DNA of 64,000 bases from Streptomyces zhihengii. Its GTDB lineage: Bacteria > Actinomycetota > Actinomycetes > Streptomycetales > Streptomycetaceae. The stretch lies in contig NZ_JAFEJA010000001.1 of the NCBI RefSeq assembly GCF_016919245.1, forward strand, positions 2,514,001 to 2,578,000. Direction: 5' to 3'. How positions within the stretch are numbered: position 1 is the stretch's first letter; the number at the start of each line of letters is the position of its first letter. This document shows positions 20,473 to 28,698 of the stretch, in pieces. The position numbers and the translations under genes were made by a program. The notes beneath the pieces are model-generated. The model made no database searches. It worked only from the letters and a program-made list of their open reading frames with translations, and was not told the DNA's origin.

Positions 20473-20513
20473 GCATATCCTGGTGCGCGGTGAAGCTCCG
20501 GCAGCGCCCTGGC

Positions 20514-20732
20514 TCAGGTGAGAGCGGGCTCCGCCTGAGGCACGTCGATGTCGATGCCTTCGAGCAGCGACTCTGCCGGGTGCTGAGCGACGGCGGCACT
20601 GAGCGCGTCCTTCTCGGACTGGATCCGTACGAGCTCGGATTCCAGGTCCTGGACGCGCTGCTGAAGCCGTCGCATCTCGGCGAGGAGTCGCGGGTCGGAA
20701 CCGCCGACGTAACCGAGAAGCGCCTTTGCCAT
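20514..20732 (-). CDS. Small coiled-coil protein of unknown function
   Basis: A 72-residue acidic protein (MAKALLGYVGGSDPRLLAE at the start). Heptad-like spacing in RRLQQRVQDLESELVRIQSE indicates a short coiled coil. GGAGG lies about 11 nt upstream of the ATG at 20732, and codons are strongly G/C-ending. It sits between acyP and smc on the same strand and has its own U-rich terminator. I recognise it as a conserved actinobacterial hypothetical protein but know no function. Its coiled coil and its place upstream of smc make a structural role conceivable, though this is only inference. Confidence 0.75.
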   Translation of the reverse strand: MAKALLGYVGGSDPRLLAEMRRLQQRVQDLESELVRIQSEKDALSAAVAQHPAESLLEGIDIDVPQAEPALT

Positions 20733-21137
20733 GATGGATGGTCCTCCACAATGAGTGACCGACCGATGCGGTGCGGTGTGGGTCGTGAGGGATTCGCACC
20801 CGCGGTTCCGGCTGTGCTGATTGTCCTGCTCCGAGCCTGCGATCGCACTGCCGGACAGCTGTGGTGCGCGGGGATTCCAGCGTCTCACCAAAAAGTTTGA
20901 CGGTCAACACGATCACGCCCCGTATCGGCGGGCGGCCCGGGGGCGTACGGCCGCTGGGAACGCGGCGTGGCCTGACCTTCGGGGCCCTGGGGGCGTGGCG
21001 ATCATCTTTCCCGCCGCAGCCTGGCACGACAAGCCCTTCTTGGCAACCACCAGGCGCTTTCCTCTTCCGGCGAACGCCCCAGGAGGTCACCGAGCGTCCT
21101 TCGGGGACCCCCGGAGAGCGATCGGACGGGGTCCCGC
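20733..21137 (-). promoter_or_regulatory. 405-bp intergenic region between acyP and the small coiled-coil gene
   Basis: No gene with Streptomyces-like codon use is seen on either strand. It contains an 11-bp palindrome TTGAC-G-GTCAA at 20897-20907, whose minus-strand TTGACC could be a -35 element, and a moderately AT-richer stretch (20880-20925). It most likely carries the promoter and a leader of about 150 nt for the coiled-coil gene. Confidence 0.4.
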
Positions 21138-21419
21138 TCAGCGGATCGCGAAGTCCGGATAGCCGCCCCGGGGCGTGTCCCAGATCTCAGTGACGCCGTC
21201 GACGCGTCCGGGTGTGTCGGCGGAGCGCAGCCAGTCCAGCAGACGGTGGCAATTCTCACGTGGACCCTCCGCGACGACCTGCACGCGGCCGTCGTCGAGG
21301 TTCAGCGCGAAGCCGCGCAGGGCTCCGATGGCCATGGCGTTCTCCCTGGTGAACCAGCGGAAGCCCACTCCCTGTACCCGGCCGCGTACCCACGCGGTGA
21401 GGCGCGCATCGTCGTTCAT
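21138..21419 (-). CDS. acyP: Acylphosphatase
   Basis: A 93-residue acylphosphatase hydrolysing carboxyl-phosphate bonds. The active-site loop [17 protein letters not shown] carries the catalytic Arg and phosphate loop (G-x-V-Q-G-V-x-[FY]-R), and the conserved Asn is seen in [18 protein letters not shown]. The ATG at 21419 gives the standard length. It lies on the minus strand, divergent from the CAP-domain gene. Confidence 0.93.
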   Translation of the reverse strand: MNDDARLTAWVRGRVQGVGFRWFTRENAMAIGALRGFALNLDDGRVQVVAEGPRENCHRLLDWLRSADTPGRVDGVTEIWDTPRGGYPDFAIR

Positions 21420-21494
21420 GAGTGCACGGTAACCGGCCAATTGCGGACGGATCACATCGCCCCCGGGGCCCCATGGCGTACAGTCCGGACGCAC

Positions 21495-21520
21495 TGAGCT
21501 CACTCGTACGGGTGAGCTCA
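21495..21520. promoter_or_regulatory. 26-bp near-perfect palindrome upstream of the CAP gene
   Basis: TGAGCTCACTCGT followed by ACGGGTGAGCTCA pairs in 12 of 13 positions. It lies 55 bp before the CAP-protein ATG and 76 bp from the acyP start, just after a TACAGT (21479-21484) that could be a -10 element. It could be an operator for a dimeric repressor or a 5'-leader hairpin. Confidence 0.6.
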
Positions 21521-21574
21521 TGACGATGTAGGGCGGCACCGACGACGGCGCCGCGAACCAGGAAGGCACAGCAG

Positions 21575-22477
21575 ATGGGTCGCCATCGACGCTCAGCGGG
21601 CGCCCCCGTCCCCGCGGAGCACACGGACGGGTCGGCACGCCGGCACCGTGGCGCACGCCGGAAGCGGGCGGGCCTGCCCGTGAAGACCGGGCTGCTCGGC
21701 GTCTCCGCCGCCCTGGCCGTCGGCGCCGTGGCCGTCACCACCGGACTGATACCGGGCGGTGACACCTACACCATCGGCTCCTCCGGCAGCGACTCCCCCG
21801 CGGAGATACGCGGCGAGGGGCCCTCCCGGCTCCAGACCCAGGGCGGGGCGAGCGCCTCCCCCTCCGACGAGGCCACCGCCTCGCCGAGCCGCACGGCCGA
21901 GCCCTCGCGGAGCCCGTCGAAGTCCCCCTCGGAGAAGCCCTCGGCGACGCCGTCGAAGAAGCCCGCCGAGAAGACCGAGCGGCCCGCGAAGCCGTCTCCC
22001 GAGGCGAAGCGCACCACTCCGGCGCCCTCGCGCGAGAAGGCGCCCGCGCCCAAGCCCTCGGTCGAGCGCCCCGCCCCGACCACCGAGGCCCCCTCGGGCG
22101 CCACGGCCGCCGAGACCGCCGTGCTCCGGCTGGTCAACGAGGAGCGCGCGCAGGTCGGCTGCGCGCCGGTCACGGCGAGCACCTCGCTGTCGAACCTGGC
22201 CCGCGCCCACTCCGAGGACATGGCGGCCCGAGGCTTCTTCGACCACACCGACCCGGACGGCGCCACCCCGTGGGACCGTGCCGAGAAGGCGGGCGTCTCC
22301 GGCCTGGGCGCCGAGAACATCGCCCGCGGCCAGGCGGACGCCGGAGCCGTGATGAACGCCTGGATGCAGAGCGAGGGCCACCGCGCGAACATCCTCAACT
22401 GCGACTTCACGACGATGGGGGTCGGTGTCCACATGGGCGACGGCGGCCCGTGGTGGACCCAGAACTTCGGCTACTGA
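21575..22477 (+). CDS. Secreted/anchored CAP-domain (SCP/PR1-like) protein
   Basis: A 300-residue protein. A basic N-terminus and a hydrophobic segment (residues about 38-60, [21 protein letters not shown]) suggest export or membrane anchoring. About 110 residues of Ser/Pro/Lys-rich linker follow, with repeated [15 protein letters not shown] units. The C-terminal CAP domain shows [41 protein letters not shown] and [14 protein letters not shown], including the usual His and Glu residues. CAP proteins occur widely in extracellular roles; the substrate is unknown here. The ATG at 21575 has GGAAGG about 9 nt upstream. It is monocistronic, ending at a strong hairpin. Confidence 0.88.
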   Translation: MGRHRRSAGAPVPAEHTDGSARRHRGARRKRAGLPVKTGLLGVSAALAVGAVAVTTGLIPGGDTYTIGSSGSDSPAEIRGEGPSRLQTQGGASASPSDEATASPSRTAEPSRSPSKSPSEKPSATPSKKPAEKTERPAKPSPEAKRTTPAPSREKAPAPKPSVERPAPTTEAPSGATAAETAVLRLVNEERAQVGCAPVTASTSLSNLARAHSEDMAARGFFDHTDPDGATPWDRAEKAGVSGLGAENIARGQADAGAVMNAWMQSEGHRANILNCDFTTMGVGVHMGDGGPWWTQNFGY

Positions 22478-22500
22478 GCACGGCCGCACACCTTCGCGCG

Positions 22501-22537
22501 CACCGCGGGCCCGGGACGTCGTCCCGGGCCCGCGGTG
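22501..22537. terminator. Bidirectional 17-bp stem terminator
   Basis: Positions 22501-22517 pair perfectly with 22521-22537 around GTC, between the convergent CAP and SDR genes. Confidence 0.75.
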
Positions 22538-22568
22538 CGTCTGCGTCCGCACGGAGCGCGGTGCGCGG

Positions 22569-23348
22569 TCAGTGCACCGAGAAACCCCCGTCGACGAAGA
22601 TCGACTGGCCGGTGACGTAGGCGGAGCCGCGGCCGGCGAGGAAGACGACCGCGCCGGCGAAGTCCTCGGGGACGCCGTTGCGGCCGATCATCGTGCGGGC
22701 CGCCAGCGCCTCGATCTTCGCGGTGTCCGACTGGAGCCGGGCGTTGAGCGGGGTGAGGACGAAGCCGGGGACCAGGGTGTTGCAGGTGACGCCGTGCGGG
22801 GACCAGGCCTCCGCCTGGGAGCGGGCCAGGGATTCGAGGCCGCCCTTGGAGACGCCGTAGACGCCGCTGTCGACGAACGCCCGGTGCGCCTGCTGGGAGG
22901 TGATGTGGATGATGCGTCCGAAGCCGCGTTCGGCCATGCCCGGTCCGAAACGCCGGCTCAGCAGATGGGGCGCCTCCAGGTTCACGGCCATCGTGGTGTC
23001 CCACACCTCGTCGTCCACCTCGCCCATGGGCGGACGCAGGTTGATGCCCGCGTTGTTGACGAGGATGTCGGGCTCGCCGAAGACCGCGGCCGCCTCCTCG
23101 GCCGCCGCGCGCACCCCGTCCCGGGTGCTGAGGTCGGCGCTCACCCAGGCGGCCCGGCAGCCCTCGGCCGTCAGTTCGTCCACGGTGGCGACGAGTTCGG
23201 CCTCCCTGCGCGCCACGATCACCACGCTCGCGCCGGCGCGGGCGAGGGCGCCGGCGATGGCCCGGCCGATGCCTGAACTGCCGCCCGTGACCAGGGCGAC
23301 CCGGCCGTGGAGGCCGAAGAGTTCGGAGAGGTAGTTCTGCGAGGTCAT
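22569..23348 (-). CDS. Short-chain dehydrogenase/reductase family oxidoreductase
   Basis: A 259-residue classical SDR. The NAD(P)-binding TGGSSGIGRAIA motif is near residue 21, followed by NNAG in DILVNNAGIN. The catalytic set is Ser (ITSQQAHR region) and the YGVSK motif (Tyr-x-x-x-Lys), and it ends YVTGQSIFVDGGFS. The Arg-rich RRE after strand 2 hints at NADP(H). The substrate is unknown. A 3-oxoacyl-ACP-reductase-like or gluconate 5-dehydrogenase-like role is possible. It lies upstream of the CAP terminator and downstream of mutM on the same strand, with a 50-bp gap. Confidence 0.85.
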   Translation of the reverse strand: MTSQNYLSELFGLHGRVALVTGGSSGIGRAIAGALARAGASVVIVARREAELVATVDELTAEGCRAAWVSADLSTRDGVRAAAEEAAAVFGEPDILVNNAGINLRPPMGEVDDEVWDTTMAVNLEAPHLLSRRFGPGMAERGFGRIIHITSQQAHRAFVDSGVYGVSKGGLESLARSQAEAWSPHGVTCNTLVPGFVLTPLNARLQSDTAKIEALAARTMIGRNGVPEDFAGAVVFLAGRGSAYVTGQSIFVDGGFSVH

Positions 23349-23398
23349 GCCCCGCACCCTAGACGGCGGCCGGCGCGCGGTCGGAGGTGGGCGCCCGG

Positions 23399-24259
23399 TC
23401 AGGCGGCGGGACGCGGGGCGCGCTGGCAGCGCGGGCAGAAGTAGCTGGAGCGGTTCATCCAGGAGCGGCGCCGCATCACCGTGGCGCAGCGCCGGCAGGG
23501 CTCGCCCTCGCGTCCGTAGGCGTCCAGCGAACGGTCGAAGTAGCCGGACTCGCCGTTGACGTTGACGTACAGGCTGTCGAAGGTGGTGCCGCCCACGGCC
23601 AGCGCGGCGGTCATCACCTCGCGCACATGGCCGAGCAGTTCGGCGGAGCGGGGCCGGGTGAGGCCGGCGGTCGGGCGGTCGTAGTGGAGCCGGGAGCGCC
23701 ACAGCGCCTCGTCCGCGTAGATGTTGCCGACGCCGCTGATGAGGGACTGGTCGAGGAGGGCGCGCTTGACGGTCGTCCGGCGGGCGCGCAGCGCGCGGTG
23801 GAAGGCCTCGTCGTCGAAGAGCGGGTCGAGCGGGTCGCGGGCGATGTGCGCGATGACGTCGGGCAGGCCGTCGGGGGTGTTGTCGTGCACCGACAGGCCG
23901 CCGAAGGTGCGCTGGTCGACGAAGCGCAGTTCGGTGCCGAGGGCGTCGTCGAAGCGGAGGCGGATCCGCAGGTGCTTCTCGTCGGGGGCGTCCGGCGGCT
24001 GCACCAGGAGCTGCCCGCTCATGCCGAGGTGGGCGAGGACGGAACTGCCGGTGTCACCCAGCGGGAGCCAGAGGTACTTGCCGCGTCGGCGGGCGTCCGC
24101 GATCCGGTGGGACCGCAGCCGGGCGGCGAAGTCCTCGCCGCCCGCGAGGTGGCGGCGGACGGCGCGCGGATGCAGCACCTCGACCTCGGCGATCGTGCGT
24201 CCGGCGACCCAGGCGGCCAGACCGCGGCGGACGACTTCGACCTCGGGCAGCTCGGGCAC
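23399..24259 (-). CDS. mutM: Formamidopyrimidine-DNA glycosylase
   Basis: A 286-residue base-excision repair enzyme removing 8-oxoG and FaPy. The essential N-terminal Pro is in [13 protein letters not shown], with the catalytic Glu next to it. Other marks are LGMSGQLLV, the H2TH region [20 protein letters not shown] and a C-terminal zinc finger CRRC...CPRCQ. The start GTG (removed Met exposes Pro2) at 24259 is the only sensible one. It follows rnc on the same strand, as in other Streptomyces (rnc-mutM). Confidence 0.95.
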   Translation of the reverse strand: MPELPEVEVVRRGLAAWVAGRTIAEVEVLHPRAVRRHLAGGEDFAARLRSHRIADARRRGKYLWLPLGDTGSSVLAHLGMSGQLLVQPPDAPDEKHLRIRLRFDDALGTELRFVDQRTFGGLSVHDNTPDGLPDVIAHIARDPLDPLFDDEAFHRALRARRTTVKRALLDQSLISGVGNIYADEALWRSRLHYDRPTAGLTRPRSAELLGHVREVMTAALAVGGTTFDSLYVNVNGESGYFDRSLDAYGREGEPCRRCATVMRRRSWMNRSSYFCPRCQRAPRPAA

Positions 24260-24330
24260 AGGTCTCCTCGGTCGTGACGTTCGGTGTTGCTCCGAGCCTA
24301 CCGCCGCGGGCCGGGGCTCCGGCGGGCAGC

Positions 24331-24364
24331 GGTGAGGCCCCCCGCCGGAGCGGGGGGCCTCACC
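24331..24364 (-). terminator. Hairpin between rnc and mutM
   Basis: GGTGAGGCCCCCCG (24331-24344) pairs with CGGGGGGCCTCACC (24351-24364), 25 bp after the rnc stop codon. It suggests that rnc and mutM are at least partly separate transcripts. Confidence 0.65.
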
Positions 24365-24388
24365 GGACGACGCGTGCGGAAGGGGGCG

Positions 24389-25237
24389 TCAGGCTGACGC
24401 CCGGTCCGTCGGCACGGAGGCGGCAGAGGTGTCGGCGGCCTCTTCGCCCGGTGCCTCGTCCGTGGCGGTGCCGTCGGCGACCGCCTTGGCGCGCTCGTCC
24501 GCGGCGGCACGGATCTCCCGCCACGCGGACTCGGCAGCCTGCTGTTCCGCTTCCTTCTTGCTGCGGCCGGTGCCGGTGCCGTACGAGACACCACCGACGC
24601 GGGCAGCAGCGGTGAAGGTCTTCTCGTGGTCGGGTCCGGTCTCGGTGACGAGATACTCCGGCACACCCAGCCCCTCGGAGGCGGTGAGCTCCTGGAGACT
24701 GGTCTTCCAGTCCAGGCCCGCACCGAGGTTGGAGGACTTCTCGATCAGCGGGTCGAAGAGCCGGTGGACCAGCTCGGACGCCGCTTCGAGGCCCTGGTCG
24801 AGATAGACCGCGCCGATCACCGCTTCCAGGGTGTCGGCGAGGATGGACGCCTTGTCCCGGCCGCCCGTGCCCTCTTCACCCCGGCCGAGCCGGATGAACG
24901 AGCCGAGTTCGAGGCCGCGGCCGACCTCCGCCAGCGCACGCGAGTTGACCACCGCGGCCCGCAGCTTGGCCAGCTGGCCCTCGGGCAGGTCGGGGTGGGT
25001 GCGGTACAGCGTGTCGGTGACCACCAGGCCGAGCACGGAGTCCCCGAGGAACTCCAGACGCTCGTTGGTGGGCAGACCGCCGTTCTCGTACGCGTACGAG
25101 CGGTGGGTCAGCGCACGCACCAGAAGGGCGGACTCGAGCTGGTAGCCGAGCCGCCCTTCCAGAAGCGTGTGGGACGAGGCTGCGTTGACTTCCTTCACTG
25201 CGTCTGCCGTCTTCTTGGCATGGGACAGTTCAGACAT
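24389..25237 (-). CDS. rnc: Ribonuclease III
   Basis: A 282-residue RNase III (AbsB in S. coelicolor, where it affects antibiotic production globally). The signature [17 protein letters not shown] (acidic active site) is near residue 60, with [15 protein letters not shown] following, and a double-stranded RNA-binding domain ([16 protein letters not shown] through [16 protein letters not shown]). An Ala/Asp/Thr-rich C-terminal tail of about 40 residues is typical of streptomycetes. It begins 19 bp after rpmF in a yceD-rpmF-rnc transcription unit. Confidence 0.95.
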   Translation of the reverse strand: MSELSHAKKTADAVKEVNAASSHTLLEGRLGYQLESALLVRALTHRSYAYENGGLPTNERLEFLGDSVLGLVVTDTLYRTHPDLPEGQLAKLRAAVVNSRALAEVGRGLELGSFIRLGRGEEGTGGRDKASILADTLEAVIGAVYLDQGLEAASELVHRLFDPLIEKSSNLGAGLDWKTSLQELTASEGLGVPEYLVTETGPDHEKTFTAAARVGGVSYGTGTGRSKKEAEQQAAESAWREIRAAADERAKAVADGTATDEAPGEEAADTSAASVPTDRASA

Positions 25238-25256
25238 CGGGCCTCTCACCAGCCGC

Positions 25257-25430
25257 TCAGACCTCGAGGACCTGGCGCTTGTTGTAGGTGCCGCAGCTCG
25301 GGCACGCGATGTGCTGCAGCTTCGGCTCCTGGCAACGCTCACACGAAACCAGGGTGGGGACCGCAGCCTTCCACTGCGACCGGCGGTGGCGCGTGTTGCT
25401 GCGCGACATCTTCCGCTTCGGAACAGCCAC
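25257..25430 (-). CDS. rpmF: 50S ribosomal protein L32
   Basis: 57 residues beginning [20 protein letters not shown]. Two cysteine pairs, CERC and CPSC, show the zinc-binding (C+) form of L32. Zinc-free duplicates controlled by Zur exist in streptomycetes; this is not one. The GTG at 25430 follows the yceD stop by 2 bp. It is co-transcribed with yceD and rnc. Confidence 0.95.
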   Translation of the reverse strand: MAVPKRKMSRSNTRHRRSQWKAAVPTLVSCERCQEPKLQHIACPSCGTYNKRQVLEV

Positions 25431-25432
25431 GG

Positions 25433-26074
25433 CTACTTCTCCTGCTTCTCGTCGACGCCCGCTTCGGCGCCGCCCATGTTGTCCTTCTCGCCGTCCTGAA
25501 CGGTCTCGGCGAGTCCTTGCAGTGCCGCCCAACGGATGTCGACGGCGTCATGGTGGTGGTCCGGGTTGTCGTTCAGGTTGATTCCGCATTCGGAACACAG
25601 ACCCGCACAGTCCTCCCGGCACACCGGCTGCATCGGCAGTGCGAGCACCACCGCGTCACGCAGCACGGGCTCGAGGTCGAACATGCCGTCCTCGAGATAG
25701 AGAACGTCCTCGTCCTCGTCACCGTCGGCGGGCTCCGCTGCGCGGCCCCGCTCGTCGGCTTCGGGGTAGGAGAACATCTCCTGGAAGTCCGCGGCGACAT
25801 CGAGGCGCAGCGGCTCCAGACACCTTACGCACTCCCCCTCGGCACTCGCACGGGCGGTCCCCGTGACGAGGACCCCTTCCATGACGGACTCGAGACGGAG
25901 GTCCAGCTCCACCGGCTTGCCCTCGGGCACTCCGATGACCCCGTCGATCCCGAGGACAGCCGGGGGGCCGGGTGCGTCCACCGTGCGGGAGAGGCGCTGG
26001 AGCGCACCGGGCCGCCGTCCCAGCTCGTGCGTGTCGAACACGAGAGGGTTGCGGTGGTCGAGGCGCGTGCTCAC
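25433..26074 (-). CDS. yceD: YceD family protein (DUF177)
   Basis: A 213-residue protein with the DUF177 core: [16 protein letters not shown] strands, C-V-R-C (ECVRCLEPL), the acidic stretch [12 protein letters not shown] and the cysteine cluster [13 protein letters not shown]. YceD homologues are required for 23S rRNA accumulation or processing and are nearly always encoded next to rpmF, as here. I chose the GTG at 26074 ([15 protein letters not shown]) with AGGAAGAG close upstream; the upstream in-frame extension looks non-coding. It is first in the yceD-rpmF-rnc unit. Confidence 0.9.
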   Translation of the reverse strand: MSTRLDHRNPLVFDTHELGRRPGALQRLSRTVDAPGPPAVLGIDGVIGVPEGKPVELDLRLESVMEGVLVTGTARASAEGECVRCLEPLRLDVAADFQEMFSYPEADERGRAAEPADGDEDEDVLYLEDGMFDLEPVLRDAVVLALPMQPVCREDCAGLCSECGINLNDNPDHHHDAVDIRWAALQGLAETVQDGEKDNMGGAEAGVDEKQEK

Positions 26075-26227
26075 GGCTCTTCCTGCTTTCGGATCGTGGG
26101 GAGGGGGCCGGCCCGCCTCGCGTGGCGAGCGGGCAGCCGGGATCGCGGAACTACGCGCGACCGAAGAGCCAGGATACGCCAACGGCCGCCGTAGACCCAA
26201 TCCGGACCGGTGGGCGGCCCGCGGAGG

Positions 26228-27385
26228 TCAGCGGCCCTGTTCGTAGCGGCGCAGCTGCTCCATGTCGATCATGCTCGTGTCGAAGAGGCTGGTCTCGTCG
26301 AGTGCCGCGCCCTGCTGCGACTGCTGGTGGGCGCCCGGGTCCTGCCGGGGCGGCGGCGGGTACGCGTACGGGTCGGCCTGGCCGTAGCCCTGCCCGTAAC
26401 CCTGCTGTCCGTAGTCCTGCTGTCCGCCGTAGGTGCCCTGTGACGCGTACGGGTCCTGCTGCCCGTACCCGGCGTAGACGTCCTGCTGCTGTCCGTAGCC
26501 CGCCGCGTAGGGGTCGTGCTGGGCGGGGATCGCCGGCTCGGCGGCCGGGGCTGCCGGATAGGGCGCGTACGGCTCCTGCCGCTCGGGCTGCGGCGTGTAC
26601 GGCTCCTGCCGATCCGGCTGGGCCGCGTACGGCTCCTGCCGATCCGGCTGCGGCGCCTCGGCGATCTCGGCGAGGCCGGCCAGGTAGTCGGCGTCGCTGG
26701 TGTGCACCTGGCCTCCGGCGGCGTCCTGCGCGGCCATGTGGGCGCCCAGGTCGTCGGAGGCGATCCGGCCGTGCAGCTTCTGCCGGCCGCGGCCCACGGC
26801 GTCCAGCGTCTTGGACAGGACGGCCTCGAAGGCGCCGAGCTTGGCGTCGACGTAGTCGTCGGCACGCGCGATGAGCGTCCGCGGGTCGCTGCTGTGCTCG
26901 GGGGCGTCCTCGTCGGCGTAGCCCTGCTCGTCGAGGCCGGGGCCCCGGCCGAGGAGCTTCTCGCGGCCCCGGTCGACGGAGCCGATGGTCTTGGTGAGGA
27001 CGACCTCGAAGTTCGCGAGCTTGGAGTCGACGTAGTCGTCCGCCTCGGAGCGGATCTCCTCGGCCTCCCGGCGGGCGTCGGCGAGGATGCGGTCCGCCTC
27101 GTCCCGGGACTGGCGGGCGACCTGGGTGTCCGAGACGAGGGAGCCGCGCTCGGCGTGGGCGGAGGAGATGATCCGCTCGGCCTCCTGCCGGGCCTGCTCC
27201 ACCATCTGCTCACGGCCGCCGATGAGCTCCTGCGCCTGGGCGAGCGATCCGGGCAGCGCCTCGCGCACCTCTTCCAGCAGGGCGAGCAGCTCGGCACGGT
27301 TGACCACGCAGGAGGCCGACATGGGCATCGACCGGGCGCTCGCGACCGTCTCGACGATCTCGTCGAGCTTCTTCTGCACATCCAC
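26228..27385 (-). CDS. DivIVA/AtpF-like coiled-coil cell division initiation protein
   Basis: A 385-residue protein. Residues 1-230 are mostly charged coiled coil (VDVQKKLDEIVETVASARSM, then EQARQEAERIISSAHAERG), with a repeated phrase EADDYVDSKLANFEVVLTKT / ARADDYVDAKLGAFEAVLSKT, suggesting internal duplication. The C-terminal 150 residues are low-complexity Gln/Tyr/Pro/Gly (GYGQQDPYASQG type), with three 10-residue repeats. In S. coelicolor the syntenic gene is annotated as a cell division initiation protein; the role is uncertain. A DivIVA-like polar scaffold is possible. The GTG at 27385 starts it. Confidence 0.8.
   Translation of the reverse strand: MDVQKKLDEIVETVASARSMPMSASCVVNRAELLALLEEVREALPGSLAQAQELIGGREQMVEQARQEAERIISSAHAERGSLVSDTQVARQSRDEADRILADARREAEEIRSEADDYVDSKLANFEVVLTKTIGSVDRGREKLLGRGPGLDEQGYADEDAPEHSSDPRTLIARADDYVDAKLGAFEAVLSKTLDAVGRGRQKLHGRIASDDLGAHMAAQDAAGGQVHTSDADYLAGLAEIAEAPQPDRQEPYAAQPDRQEPYTPQPERQEPYAPYPAAPAAEPAIPAQHDPYAAGYGQQQDVYAGYGQQDPYASQGTYGGQQDYGQQGYGQGYGQADPYAYPPPPRQDPGAHQQSQQGAALDETSLFDTSMIDMEQLRRYEQGR
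26566..26655 (-). repeat. Three tandem 30-bp repeats inside the coiled-coil gene
   Basis: Copies begin around 26566, 26596 and 26626 and encode (P/A)xQP(D/E)RQEPY(A/T). They are in frame, so copy-number change would lengthen or shorten the disordered tail by 10 residues. Confidence 0.75.
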
Positions 27386-27505
27386 GGTGGTTCGCCACTC
27401 TCTCCGCTGATCCAGGCCTGGGTGTCCGGCGACGGACGGGACGACTGTACGGCCAGTCGCCCGCGCTCCGACAGCGGGTGACGCCCCGTCAGGTGCGCGG
27501 GCGGG

Positions 27506-28018
27506 TCAGCCCCGCGAGCCGAGCCGCTCGACCAGGGCCCGGTGCACCGGCTCGGGCAGCAGGTGGGAGACGTCGCCGCCCCAGGCCGCGACCTCCTTCA
27601 CCAGGCTGGAGGAGAGGAAGCTGTACGTCGGGTTCGTCGGGACGAAGAGCGTCTCGACGCCGGACAGCCCGTTGTTCATCTGGGCCATCTGGAGTTCGTA
27701 GTCGAAGTCGCTGACGGCCCGCAGCCCCTTGACGATGGCGGGGATGTCGCGCTCCTTGCAGAAGTCCACGAGCAGGCCGTGGTGGGACTCCACGACGACG
27801 TTGCCGTAGTCGCTCGTCACCTCCCGGATGAGCGCCATGCGCTCGTCCACCGTGAACAGGCCCTGCTTGGACTGATTGATCATCACCGCGACGTGTACGA
27901 CGTCGTACAGCTTGGAGGCGCGGGCGATGATGTCGAGGTGTCCGTTGGTGATGGGGTCGAACGACCCCGGACAGACTGCGCGGCGCAACTGATGTCCCTC
28001 GCTCTCCGGTCCGGTCAT
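27506..28018 (-). CDS. coaD: Phosphopantetheine adenylyltransferase
   Basis: A 170-residue enzyme converting 4'-phosphopantetheine and ATP to dephospho-CoA. Nucleotidyl-transferase motif T/HxGH is seen as [12 protein letters not shown], with [12 protein letters not shown] and [18 protein letters not shown]. The ATG at 28018 overlaps the rsmD stop as ATGA, which supports this start; a TTG eleven codons in would give the 159-residue form known from other streptomycetes. rsmD-coaD is a common bacterial pair. Confidence 0.92.
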   Translation of the reverse strand: MTGPESEGHQLRRAVCPGSFDPITNGHLDIIARASKLYDVVHVAVMINQSKQGLFTVDERMALIREVTSDYGNVVVESHHGLLVDFCKERDIPAIVKGLRAVSDFDYELQMAQMNNGLSGVETLFVPTNPTYSFLSSSLVKEVAAWGGDVSHLLPEPVHRALVERLGSRG

Positions 28019-28599
28019 GGTGCGTCTTCGCACGTAGAGGCGGCGCGACCGTACCAAAGCGTGCCCTCGCCGTAGCGACGGGCCCGCACCGCGTCGAAAC
28101 CGGGCGGCCAGTCGAATTCCCCGCCTCTGGTGCTGCGCTCCACGGTGGCGATCGCATCGTCGGCGAGCCAGCCCCCACGGCGGAGTGTGAGCAGAATCTC
28201 CCGAAGATCGTCGTCCGTGACGGCGTACGGCGGGTCCAGGAAGACGATGTCGTACGGCTGCTCGGGGGCCGGTCCCGCGACGACCTGTTCGGCCCGGCCG
28301 GCCCGTACCTCGGCCCCGGGCAGGCCGAGCGCGCGGACGTTCTCCCGCACGGTGCGGGCGGCCCGGGCGTCGGCCTCGACGAGCAGCGCGTGGACGGCGC
28401 CGCGGGAGAGCGCCTCCAGGCCGACGGCGCCCGATCCGGCGTAGAGGTCGGCGATCCGCGTCCCGGTGAGCGTGCCGAGCTGCGCCTCCCAGCTGGAGAA
28501 GAGGCCTTCCCGGGCGCGGTCGGAGGTGGGGCGGGTGCCGTTGCCCGGCGGCACCGCCAGGCGGCGTCCGCCGGCTGCACCGGCGATCACGCGGGTCAT
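28015..28599 (-). CDS. rsmD: 16S rRNA (guanine(966)-N(2))-methyltransferase RsmD
   Basis: A 194-residue SAM-dependent rRNA methyltransferase. It opens [19 protein letters not shown] with the RsmD signature [13 protein letters not shown], followed by SAM motif [18 protein letters not shown] and the catalytic N4/N2-type motif FLDPPYA (D-P-P-Y). It overlaps coaD by 4 bp and follows recG on the same strand after about 100 bp. Confidence 0.92.
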   Translation of the reverse strand: MTRVIAGAAGGRRLAVPPGNGTRPTSDRAREGLFSSWEAQLGTLTGTRIADLYAGSGAVGLEALSRGAVHALLVEADARAARTVRENVRALGLPGAEVRAGRAEQVVAGPAPEQPYDIVFLDPPYAVTDDDLREILLTLRRGGWLADDAIATVERSTRGGEFDWPPGFDAVRARRYGEGTLWYGRAASTCEDAP

Positions 28600-28698
28600 G
28601 GAGGGCCTTCCTGTGGGCTCGTGCTGCTCAGTGGTGCCCCCAGTGTCCCCCAGCGGCCCGCCGGAGCACCGTGCGGTGCCCCGGGGCCGCCGGAACCG

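Noticed and set aside
16864..20493. Plus-strand open frame of 1209 codons opposite smc
   Set aside because: Mirror image of the SMC coiled-coil codons; no motifs.
20770..20800. T-arm-like GGGTGCGAATCCC stretch (minus strand) suggesting a tRNA remnant
   Set aside because: No matching acceptor, D or anticodon arm can be found within 80 nt on either side.
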